Assembly: GCA_007123695.1 (NCBI GenBank)
Contig: SLGN01000075.1
Location: 1 to 5,483, forward strand
Length of the DNA stretch: 5,483 bases
Reading direction: 5' to 3'
From: Verrucomicrobiales bacterium
GTDB taxonomy: Bacteria; Verrucomicrobiota; Verrucomicrobiia; Verrucomicrobiales; DEV007
The position numbers were made by a program, and so were the translations under genes. The notes under the pieces are model-generated. The model was not told the DNA's origin and did no database searches. It saw only the letters and a program-made list of their open reading frames with translations. Positions 1-5,483 of the stretch are shown here, piece by piece. The stretch's first letter is position 1; each line of letters opens with the position of its first letter.

Positions 1-2178
1 GAACGAGGGCGGGCGCGTCGCGGCAGCCCAGTCGCTGCGGGCGGGGCCCAGCTCGAGCCGGAGTTCCGCCTCGGCCTTGAACTCGGTCAGCTTGAGGTAG
101 GACCGGTCGAGCGGCTGGCCGTTGAGCCAGGCCCGCTGGACGAACCAGTGGTCGGGGGCCTGGTTCTCGGCGACGACGGTGAAGCGCCCGCCCGGCAGCT
201 TGAGGGAGGCCCGGTCGAAGACGGGGCTGCCGATCAGCATGATGGGCAGCCCGGTGACGGGGAAGAGCCCCACCGCGCTCCACACATACCAGGAGGAAAG
301 GCCTCCCGAATCGTCGTTGCCGGGGAGCCCGCCCCGCCCCCGGGCGAACTGGTAGCGCATCACCCGCCGGACCGTCTCGGCGGTGCGGTCGTGGCGGCCG
401 GCGAAGAGATAGGCGTAGGGCGCCTCCATGTCGGGCTCGTTGTTCAGCCCCTCGAAGCGGTGCACCGTCTCGCCCGGATCCGGATCGGCGTAGCCGAAGA
501 ACTTGTCGAGCAGCCGGAGGAACGCCGCCTCGCCTCCGGCGAGATTGACCCGCCCGACCATGTCGTGGAGAAAGCGGAAGGAGTAGTTCCAATGTTCCCC
601 CTCGTAGTAGTCCGAGTCGGCGCGGAGCAGGCCGGTGCCTTCGTCGAAGGCCTTTCGCCAGTGGTAGGAAAGGGGGATGCTGCGGTCGTAGACGACTTGG
701 TCGCCGAGACGCTTCGCCATCTGCGAGATGCACCAGTTCGCAAAGGCGAGATCGAGAGTGTGGGACAGAGGCTGCACGACGTGGTTGCGCGCGAATTCGG
801 CGAACTTGCCGCCGCGGCCCTTTCCGCTGAGGCTGGTGCGCCACAGCAGCCGCAGCACCTCGTCCCAGTCGCCTTCGATGCCGCGCATCTGGGCGTCGGT
901 CAGGATCATGTGGCAGAGGCCGGTCGCCTGCTTGGCGAAGCGCTCCGGCGCATGGTCCATCAGATAGCTTACGGGAAAGGCCCCCTCGCGGCGGGCTACC
1001 TCGACGAGAAAGGCGACGAAGTCCGACCCGAGCTCGGGCCAGAGGGTCATGACGAGGGGCAGTTGGGTCTTGTAGAGGTCCCACAGGGTGGAGAGGTCGA
1101 AGAAGAAGGGACCGTCGCCGGGACAGAAGGGATTTTCGTCGCGGAAGTCGGCTGGCTTCACGGTGGTGTGGTAGAGGGCGGTGTAGAAGATCTCGCGCAG
1201 CTCCTCGTCGCCCCCCTCGACCTCGATCTTTCCGAGCACCGAGTCCCAGTGGCGGCGGGCGCCCTCGCGCAGGTCGTCGAAGCTGCGCGAAGCGATGCGT
1301 TCCTGCGCCTCGGCCGGTCGTCGCGCGTCGCGCAGGGAAAAGGAGATCCGCAGCTCGAGCATGCCTCCGGGCTCGGCGGTCTCGAACCAGACTCCGAAGG
1401 GTTCGCGGTCCGCGCGGGCCCGGGCCGAGGGCCGGAACTCGGCGGCGGGATCCAGCTTTCCCCCGCCCTCCCAGAAGCCCGAGGCGGCGACCGACCCCGC
1501 CACGCGGATGCGGAAGTGGAAGGGAATGCCCTCGATCACGACCGATCCCTCGCAGAGCTGCGGCTCGGGCAGAGTCGCCGCGGCCCGTTCCGGATAGGTC
1601 TTCATGCCCTCGATGAGCAGCCCTCCGGAAGTGAAGTCGATCGCGACTCCGCCTTTGGAGCCGGCAGGGAAGCGGTAGCGATGCAGGGCGGTGCGCTTCG
1701 TGCAGGTCGTCTCGAAGCCGATGGCGGCGTCCGCTCCGCCGAGTTCGCCGGCGTAGTGTCCGGGAGAGGCCCGCTCGGCCCGCAGAGGCCGCCGCGTGCG
1801 GATCGCGGAGAGCTCCCCGTCCAGGTAGGGGCTGGTGAGCAGGTAGTTGTAGTAGCTGCGGATGCGGCCGGTGCCGGACTGCTGGAAATGGGCGAGGCCG
1901 TAGGCGCCGTGGTCCTCGTGGAGCAGGCTCGGCCGGTCTCCCGTCAGCGACACGTCGTAGCGCCCGTAGCCGGTCACGTAGGCGCCCGAGTAGGCGCAGA
2001 CCGAGACCGCGCCGAAGGGCAGGACGGCTCCGGGGTGGGTGTTCCCGATCGGCGGCTTGGCGCACCACCATTTCGCCGCGATCTCGTCGGGCTCGGGAAG
2101 CTCTCTCGGCTCGCATCCGAGAAAAGGATCGACCCAGCCGGAAAGGCCGGAGCCGCGGTCGGAGGGCGTTTCAGGCAT
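1..2178 (-). CDS. GH92 family alpha-mannosidase-like glycoside hydrolase (3' end off window)
   Basis: The gene reads leftward from ATG 2178 and is open for 726 codons to base 1, so only the extreme C-terminus is missing; GH92 enzymes are usually about 700-780 residues. GH92 members are calcium-dependent exo-alpha-mannosidases that remove terminal mannose from glycans. Visible family signatures are WVDPFLG (15-21), GNTHPGAVLPFG (45-56) in the N-terminal beta-sandwich, a SGTG motif (101-104), STLWDLYKTQLPL (363-375), YEGEHWNYSF (525-534), NNEPDMEAPYAYLFAG (579-594) and GNDDSGGLSSWYVWSA (620-635). The last three line the active site in the family; the Glu of the EG...WNY motif (E526) and the Asp pair of GNDD (D622, D623) are the likely acid and base/metal ligands. 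No signal peptide or lipobox precedes the catalytic fold, and no in-frame ATG or GTG lies in the gap upstream, so the product is probably cytoplasmic, unlike most characterised GH92 enzymes. Several motifs are divergent, so the exact substrate is uncertain. The family call is firm. Confidence 0.9.
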   Translation of the reverse strand, partial: MPETPSDRGSGLSGWVDPFLGCEPRELPEPDEIAAKWWCAKPPIGNTHPGAVLPFGAVSVCAYSGAYVTGYGRYDVSLTGDRPSLLHEDHGAYGLAHFQQSGTGRIRSYYNYLLTSPYLDGELSAIRTRRPLRAERASPGHYAGELGGADAAIGFETTCTKRTALHRYRFPAGSKGGVAIDFTSGGLLIEGMKTYPERAAATLPEPQLCEGSVVIEGIPFHFRIRVAGSVAASGFWEGGGKLDPAAEFRPSARARADREPFGVWFETAEPGGMLELRISFSLRDARRPAEAQERIASRSFDDLREGARRHWDSVLGKIEVEGGDEELREIFYTALYHTTVKPADFRDENPFCPGDGPFFFDLSTLWDLYKTQLPLVMTLWPELGSDFVAFLVEVARREGAFPVSYLMDHAPERFAKQATGLCHMILTDAQMRGIEGDWDEVLRLLWRTSLSGKGRGGKFAEFARNHVVQPLSHTLDLAFANWCISQMAKRLGDQVVYDRSIPLSYHWRKAFDEGTGLLRADSDYYEGEHWNYSFRFLHDMVGRVNLAGGEAAFLRLLDKFFGYADPDPGETVHRFEGLNNEPDMEAPYAYLFAGRHDRTAETVRRVMRYQFARGRGGLPGNDDSGGLSSWYVWSAVGLFPVTGLPIMLIGSPVFDRASLKLPGGRFTVVAENQAPDHWFVQRAWLNGQPLDRSYLKLTEFKAEAELRLELGPARSDWAAATRPPSF

Positions 2179-2207
2179 GGTCCGGTTCGCTCGCGATGGG
2201 AAAGTGC

Positions 2208-2225
2208 GGCCCGGGTCTCCGGGCC
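2208..2225 (-). terminator. Second GC-rich hairpin upstream of the GH92 gene
   Basis: GGCCCGG at 2208-2214 and CCGGGCC at 2219-2225 form a perfect 7-bp all-GC stem with a 4-nt loop. On the minus strand it is followed by GCACTTTCCC, which has only three T residues, so intrinsic termination would be weak. It lies 29 nt before the GH92 start codon and could equally be a 5'-leader structure of that gene. Confidence 0.35.
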
Positions 2226-2258
2226 ACTCCCTCTGCAAGAGCAAGTTCGGGGCCAAGT

Positions 2259-2280
2259 CGCCCTCGGCGCAGCGAGGGCG
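2259..2280 (-). terminator. GC-rich hairpin just after the ClpX-like stop codon
   Basis: CGCCCTCG at 2259-2266 and CGAGGGCG at 2273-2280 form a perfect 8-bp stem around a 6-nt loop, beginning 9 nt past the TGA of the ClpX-like gene. No T-run follows on the minus strand (ACTTGG comes next), so it is not a canonical intrinsic terminator. It could be a mRNA 3'-end stabiliser, an attenuating structure or a non-canonical terminator. The inverted repeat is certain; the function is inferred. Confidence 0.4.
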
Positions 2281-2289
2281 GGTTGCGGC

Positions 2290-3978
2290 TCACGCGACCG
2301 GCTCCGACGTGGCCTCGCCCGCGTCGTTCGCTTTGCCCGCGTCGCCACCGTCGTCGTTCCCTCGGTAGCTCGCGACGACGAGATTGCTGAGATACTTGTC
2401 GGGGTCGTCGACGGCTCCGGCGGTGACGGGGAAAGTGCCCTGACCCGTGTTCTTGCGGATGAGCTGGAGGCCGAAGTGGAAATCGCGGAAACGCTCGCGG
2501 CAGATTTCGAGAACGCTGCGTCCCGAGGCTTCGGCGAGTTCGGAGAGCCGCGCCACCGCCCCGGCGTCGAAGGCGAGCCGCACGCCGTGGTCCTCTTCGA
2601 AGCGGCGGCGGAAGGCGGAGACGTCGCCGAGGGCGCGCGCGTCGCCCAGCGGCGTGGTCGCGGCGAGGACTGCGGCGAGCGCGGTCTCCGGATCGGCGAC
2701 GAGGGCGCCGTCGATCTTGAGCTCGGTCGCGGTGGTGCCGGGCAGCTCGAATTTGAAACGGCGCAGCAGCCGCTCGCAGACGGTCATGAGACCGCGCGCC
2801 CCCGTGCCCTCCTCGGCGGCGGCGGCGGAGATGGCCCGCAGCGCGGTGTCGTCGAAATCGGCGCGGATCCCGTAGGCCTCGAACTCGCGTTCGTACTGGC
2901 GCACGAGGCTGCCTTCGGAATGTTTCAGAATGTCGAAGAGATCGTCGGCGGAGAGGGAATCGCAGACCACCCGCACCGGCAACCGCCCGATGAACTCGGC
3001 CTCGAAGCCGAAATCGATGAAGTCCTGGGTGATGGGCTCCTCGCTGTTTTTGCGTCCGCCGTCTTTCTCCGTCGCCGTGTCGCCGCCCGGGGAGAGGAAG
3101 CCGATGGACCCCTGGCGCAGACGCCGTTCCATGATCTTTTCCAGGCCAGAGAAGGCCCCGCTCACGACGAAGAGAATGTGCCGCGTGTTGATCGTCTCCC
3201 GCGAGGCCTTGCCGGTGCGGCTCATCTCGAACATGGCCTGCATCTGCGACGGCATGTCCTGGGGATTGCGCACCGGCACCTCGGTCTCCTCCATCAGCTT
3301 CAGCAGGGTGGTCTGGACTCCGCGCCCGCTCACGTCGCGTCCGCCGAAAGTGGCCGAGGAGGCGATCTTGTCGATCTCATCGATGTAGACGATGCCGTAG
3401 TGGGCCAGCTCCACGTCGCCGTCGGCCTTCCGCACCAGCTCCCGCACCAGGTCGTCGACGTCGCCGCCGACGTAGCCGGTCTCCGAAAACTTCGTCGCGT
3501 CCGCCTTTACAAAGGGCACCCCGACGAGTTCGGCGATGTGTTTCACGAGGTAGGTCTTCCCGACCCCCGTGGGTCCCACGATGATGACGTTCTGCTTGGC
3601 GAACTCGACCGCCCTCGCCGCCGCCGGATCCTCCTCGGCGAGCTTTCGCAGGTATTTTGCATGGTTGTAGTGGTCGCAGACCGCGATCGCGAGGGCCATC
3701 TTCGCCTCGTCCTGCCGGATCACGAAGCGGTCGAGATGGGCTTTGATCTGCTTCGGAATCAAGTCGAAGTCGAGCAGCGGCGAGGCGGCCGGGTCCGAGC
3801 GGATGTCGTGGTCTTCGCCGTCGTCGTCGCTCTCGTCGTTGAAAAAGCCGGGAACCCCCGGCATCGCCGTGACCGAGACTTTCTCGCCGAAGCTGGAGCG
3901 GAAGAATTCGGAGAGCTTGCGCGAGATCTCCTCGGGATCGGGGAGGGAAGGGGTGGTGTCGTCGTCTTTTCCTGGCAT
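2290..3978 (-). CDS. ClpX-like AAA+ unfoldase subunit without zinc-binding domain, with apparent duplicated lid domain
   Basis: The 562-residue product resembles ClpX, the hexameric ATPase that unfolds proteins and threads them into the ClpP peptidase in the cytoplasm. Residues 1-68 lack the four-cysteine zinc domain of ClpX and instead carry an acidic stretch (DESDDDGEDHD, 48-58). The AAA+ core starts at LIPKQIKAHLDRFVI (73-87). It has Walker A GPTGVGKT (135-142), pore loop 1 GYVG (168-171), Walker B IVYIDEIDK (196-204, catalytic E201), RDVSGRGVQ (214-222), an IGF tripeptide at 292-294 where ClpX has its ClpP-binding loop, arginine finger R332 in EFIGRLP, and sensor-2 GARG (393-396). The ClpX RKH pore loop is not conserved. 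Residues about 453-530 look like a second copy of the small lid domain (about 357-430), followed by a low-complexity acidic tail. ATG 3978 is preferred because the frame farther upstream overlaps the protease gene and shows no family similarity. It has no good Shine-Dalgarno. HslU is less likely because the HslU I-domain is absent. Partner peptidase and substrates are unknown. Confidence 0.9.
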   Translation of the reverse strand: MPGKDDDTTPSLPDPEEISRKLSEFFRSSFGEKVSVTAMPGVPGFFNDESDDDGEDHDIRSDPAASPLLDFDLIPKQIKAHLDRFVIRQDEAKMALAIAVCDHYNHAKYLRKLAEEDPAAARAVEFAKQNVIIVGPTGVGKTYLVKHIAELVGVPFVKADATKFSETGYVGGDVDDLVRELVRKADGDVELAHYGIVYIDEIDKIASSATFGGRDVSGRGVQTTLLKLMEETEVPVRNPQDMPSQMQAMFEMSRTGKASRETINTRHILFVVSGAFSGLEKIMERRLRQGSIGFLSPGGDTATEKDGGRKNSEEPITQDFIDFGFEAEFIGRLPVRVVCDSLSADDLFDILKHSEGSLVRQYEREFEAYGIRADFDDTALRAISAAAAEEGTGARGLMTVCERLLRRFKFELPGTTATELKIDGALVADPETALAAVLAATTPLGDARALGDVSAFRRRFEEDHGVRLAFDAGAVARLSELAEASGRSVLEICRERFRDFHFGLQLIRKNTGQGTFPVTAGAVDDPDKYLSNLVVASYRGNDDGGDAGKANDAGEATSEPVA

Positions 3979-4079
3979 GTCAGGTGTTACGCTCGCCCGG
4001 ATCGGTCCCGATGACAAGACCGACCCGTTCCTCGAGTCCGGGCAACTGCCTTTCGTGCTGCCGGTTCCAGTCTCGGCTG
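3979..4079 (-). other. 101-bp intergenic leader between protease and ClpX-like gene
   Basis: This short non-coding stretch separates the protease stop from the ClpX-like ATG. It contains an imperfect hairpin (listed separately) and no T-run that would make it an intrinsic terminator. No convincing -10/-35 pair was seen. Read-through transcription from the protease gene is possible. Confidence 0.5.
3998..4027 (-). promoter_or_regulatory. Imperfect hairpin in the leader of the ClpX-like gene
   Basis: Bases 3998-4007 (CGGATCGGTC) pair with 4018-4027 (GACCGACCCG), giving a 10-position stem with one A/C mismatch and a 10-nt loop, ending 19 nt before the start codon. It could affect translation initiation or mRNA stability. 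In GC-rich DNA such a stem can arise by chance, so the regulatory role is only a possibility. Confidence 0.25.
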
Positions 4080-5237
4080 CTAGCGCGGGCGTCGTGTCGC
4101 CGCGAGACGGAAGACATGGACCGGACGCGCCGGATCGTTTGTGCGGAGCACGATGCGCCCGCCGAAGCGGCGACCCTGCCGCGGAGCGCGCACCCGCACG
4201 CGCAGGACCGCCGAGGCTCCCGCGTGGAGAACGCGGGCGGGGTGCCGGGCGAGCGAAAAGCGGGGGCCGCCGACGCTTGTGCTTTGGATGGTGAGGAGAC
4301 CGGGCCCGAGATTGACGACGCGGTAGGGGCGCACGAAAGCTCCGCCCCGCCGTAGCGGCAGGCGGATTTCGCTGCCGTTGCCGAGACGCGGAATCGAAGT
4401 TCTCGGGATGTTGCGGCCGCGACCGCGGAGCCGCGGCCTGGGAGGAACCGCCGTCAGGGCCAGGCGTGCCTGCGTCCACGCCGCGTAGCTGGGAACGCGG
4501 GTGTAGACGGTGGGAATGGTGGCGTCGGAGCAGTCGGCGCCGCCAAAGCTGACGATCCCGGCGAGACGGTCGGTCCCGGCGATTTGCTTCACGAGCGGTC
4601 CTCCGCTGTCTCCGAAGCAGGGTGTGGCCAAGCCGGCCGGGTCCAGCGCCGCGAGATGGGTATCCTCGACCACCGCGCCGAAGAGCGTCTCCGCCTCCGA
4701 GTTGTCGACGATCTCGGCATTCGCCTTTTGCAGCCGGGGATTCGCGGCAGCCTCGCCCGGAGTCGAGCTGCCCCAGCCCGCCACCCGCACCGGGTCGCCT
4801 TCGGAGATGTCCGCCGGATCCTCGATCAAGGCCAACGGCGCGATGCCCGGAACCCGCCGGTCAAGCAGGAGCAAAGCAATGTCGTTGCTGCTGGCACCGG
4901 GTTCGACGAAGGCGAACCCGGGGTGGATCACCACCGAGAGCACCCCGTAGACCTGCCGAGAAGCGCTGTCCTCGAGATCGGTCGAATTCAGCCAGACCTC
5001 CAAGTTTGAGGGGCTTAGGCCGAAGACGCTGTGGGCCGCCGTCACGACCCACTGGTCGCCCACGAGCGCACCGCCACCGACCAGACCGGGGCCGGGAAAA
5101 ACATCCCTCCGCACGATCCCGGCGATCCAGGGAAATTCGCCCTCGTCCGCATCCTCGCCTCCGACGATGGCGAACCCGGGCGTGCAGCAGAAGAGGAAGA
5201 GGATCTGAACAAGGATGTTGCTGCGAATGGGGAGCAT
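4080..5237 (-). CDS. Secreted trypsin-fold (S1 family) serine protease with C-terminal ASH-like beta-sandwich
   Basis: The 385-residue product is an exported endopeptidase of the chymotrypsin fold. Residues 1-23 are a signal peptide: basic n-region, hydrophobic ILVQILFLF core, and GFA before the predicted cleavage site. The mature start IVGG (24-27) follows directly. The catalytic triad is H69 in TAAHS, D119 in SNDIALL and S211 in GDSGGP; D210 is the usual partner of the freed N-terminus. C207 and C236 match the 191-220 disulfide, while the His-loop cysteine pair is absent (G54, S70). Chymotrypsin position 189 is Thr (T205) and 226 is Thr (T243), which argues against Arg/Lys specificity. Residues about 264-385 form an arginine-rich linker and an Ig-like domain with VVNLGPGLLTI and RTNDPARPVHVF, typical of ASH/choice-of-anchor-type repeats. 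ATG 5237 was chosen because it places the signal peptide at the N-terminus; an in-frame GTG at 5330 would bury it. No strong Shine-Dalgarno precedes it. Confidence 0.92.
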   Translation of the reverse strand: MLPIRSNILVQILFLFCCTPGFAIVGGEDADEGEFPWIAGIVRRDVFPGPGLVGGGALVGDQWVVTAAHSVFGLSPSNLEVWLNSTDLEDSASRQVYGVLSVVIHPGFAFVEPGASSNDIALLLLDRRVPGIAPLALIEDPADISEGDPVRVAGWGSSTPGEAAANPRLQKANAEIVDNSEAETLFGAVVEDTHLAALDPAGLATPCFGDSGGPLVKQIAGTDRLAGIVSFGGADCSDATIPTVYTRVPSYAAWTQARLALTAVPPRPRLRGRGRNIPRTSIPRLGNGSEIRLPLRRGGAFVRPYRVVNLGPGLLTIQSTSVGGPRFSLARHPARVLHAGASAVLRVRVRAPRQGRRFGGRIVLRTNDPARPVHVFRLAATRRPR

Positions 5238-5381
5238 GACGATCCGGGCTTGGTTCGTTTCGCGACCTGAAAAGGATGGGCCCACCCCCGAACTCTTCGC
5301 CGCCAGGGAGGCGCTCCACTTCGGGACCACGACAACCGAACTTCCAACAACAAAACTCGGGCTTATGGCCAGGTCAAATAA

Positions 5382-5396
5382 ATTAGAATTTCTAAT
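5382..5396. repeat. 7-1-7 AT-rich inverted repeat, possible operator
   Basis: ATTAGAA (5382-5388) and TTCTAAT (5390-5396) are perfect inverted copies around a single T. The site lies about 145 bp upstream of the protease ATG and about 45 bp left of a possible rightward start codon at 5442. Perfect dyads of this size in the only AT-rich stretch of the window suggest a regulator-binding site, but no regulator can be named. The repeat is certain; the function is inferred. Confidence 0.4.
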
Positions 5397-5441
5397 ATTT
5401 TATTCCAGCGAAATCACAGCGTCGTAGAATAAGAAAAACTG

Positions 5442-5483
5442 ATGAATTTGGCTAAAGCGAAGAGCGGAGAGGTGAGGGCCTAC
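5442..5483 (+). CDS. Possible start of a divergent gene running off the window (hypothetical)
   Basis: An ATG at 5442 opens a frame of 14 codons without a stop to the window edge (MNLAKAKSGEVRAY). Its position just beyond the AT-rich intergenic DNA, divergent from the protease, is what a real gene start would look like. A weak purine-rich stretch (AAGAAAAA, 5431-5438) precedes it. Fourteen codons are too few to recognise a family or to exclude chance. Confidence 0.22.
   Translation, partial: MNLAKAKSGEVRAY

Larger units (their letters stand above)
2179..2289 (-). other. 111-bp intergenic gap between ClpX-like gene and GH92 gene
   Basis: This non-coding gap holds two perfect GC-rich inverted repeats, listed separately. 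There is no convincing Shine-Dalgarno sequence in front of the GH92 ATG; the last bases before it read GAACCGGACC on the minus strand. The gap is a whole number of codons (37) and contains no stop in the frame shared by its two neighbours. Confidence 0.6.
5238..5483. promoter_or_regulatory. Upstream region of the protease gene, AT-rich in its distal part
   Basis: This 246-bp stretch precedes the protease on the minus strand. Bases about 5341-5450 are far richer in A/T than the coding DNA, as expected for a promoter zone. On the minus strand a TTGACC (5377-5372) resembles a -35 box and TAAAAT (5402-5397) resembles a -10 box, but neither has a well-spaced partner, so no promoter is assigned. 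On the plus strand TAGAAT (5425-5430) resembles a -10 box. A small open frame starts at 5442. Confidence 0.45.

Noticed and set aside
148..4014. A 1288-codon open frame on the plus strand covering both the GH92 and ClpX-like genes.
   Set aside because: It is codon-registered antisense to two genes that happen to share a frame. It stays open because these GC-rich genes lack TTA, CTA and TCA codons. Its product has no recognisable domain and is dominated by Gly, Ala, Glu, Arg and Val, whereas the minus strand encodes clear protein families.
3979..4479. A 167-residue N-terminal extension of the ClpX-like protein starting at 4479.
   Set aside because: It overlaps the protease C-terminal domain in another frame, is Pro/Arg/Ser-rich low-complexity sequence, and matches nothing in ClpX. 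ATG 3978 starts a plausible protein.
5160..5200. Lipoprotein signal suggested by the CC pair at residues 17-18 of the protease.
   Set aside because: The residue before the first Cys is Phe and the lipobox consensus with Gly/Ala/Ser before Cys is not met; the GFA site before IVGG fits ordinary signal peptidase.
4510..5239. Several overlapping open frames on the plus strand opposite the protease.
   Set aside because: They are antisense to a gene with an intact catalytic triad and show low-complexity Arg/Pro/Ser composition with no domain.
5238..5330. Longer protease start at GTG 5330.
   Set aside because: It would place 31 polar residues before the signal peptide and make it internal, which does not fit an exported S1 protease.
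5372..5402. A sigma-70 type promoter for the protease using TTGACC or TAAAAT.
   Set aside because: Each hexamer is acceptable alone, but the partner at 16-18 bp spacing is poor (TTTGTT and ACGACG), so no promoter could be called.

Overview
The window reads as GC-rich bacterial chromosome. Three co-oriented genes lie on the minus strand, so they read from right to left: a secreted trypsin-fold serine protease (5237-4080), a ClpX-like AAA+ unfoldase subunit (3978-2290), and a family GH92 alpha-mannosidase-like glycosidase (2178 to beyond base 1). The host cannot be named from this sequence. High GC, avoidance of TTA/CTA/TCA codons, a trypsin fused to an ASH-like beta-sandwich, and this style of GH92 and ClpX-like protein would fit the Planctomycetes/Verrucomicrobia group, Acidobacteria or a deltaproteobacterial lineage. 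That is an inference with low confidence.

Right edge (5238-5483): a 246-bp region, clearly more AT-rich than the rest between about 5341 and 5450, lies upstream of the protease. It carries a 7-1-7 inverted repeat (5382-5396). A short open frame running rightward from 5442 off the window edge may be a divergent gene. Protease (5237-4080): signal peptide, catalytic domain with intact His/Asp/Ser triad, and an extremely arginine-rich C-terminal beta-sandwich. A 101-bp gap with an imperfect hairpin follows.

ClpX-like ATPase (3978-2290): one complete AAA+ core with Walker A and B, GYVG pore loop, an IGF tripeptide like the ClpP-docking loop, arginine finger and sensor 2. It lacks the N-terminal zinc-binding domain of ClpX, and what looks like a second copy of the small lid domain is added at the C-terminus. 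A 111-bp gap with two perfect GC-rich hairpins follows. GH92-like gene (2178-1): nearly complete, lacking only its last codons, with no signal peptide, so predicted cytoplasmic.

The genes could form a transcription unit, but the gaps of about 100 bp and the hairpins between them leave room for separate control. No shared pathway is evident: the protease is exported, while the ATPase and the glycosidase look cytoplasmic. The most unusual items are the ClpX-like architecture, the apparently propeptide-less protease with its charge-polarised tail, and the divergent non-secreted GH92 protein. No RNA genes, mobile elements, CRISPR arrays or phage genes were seen.
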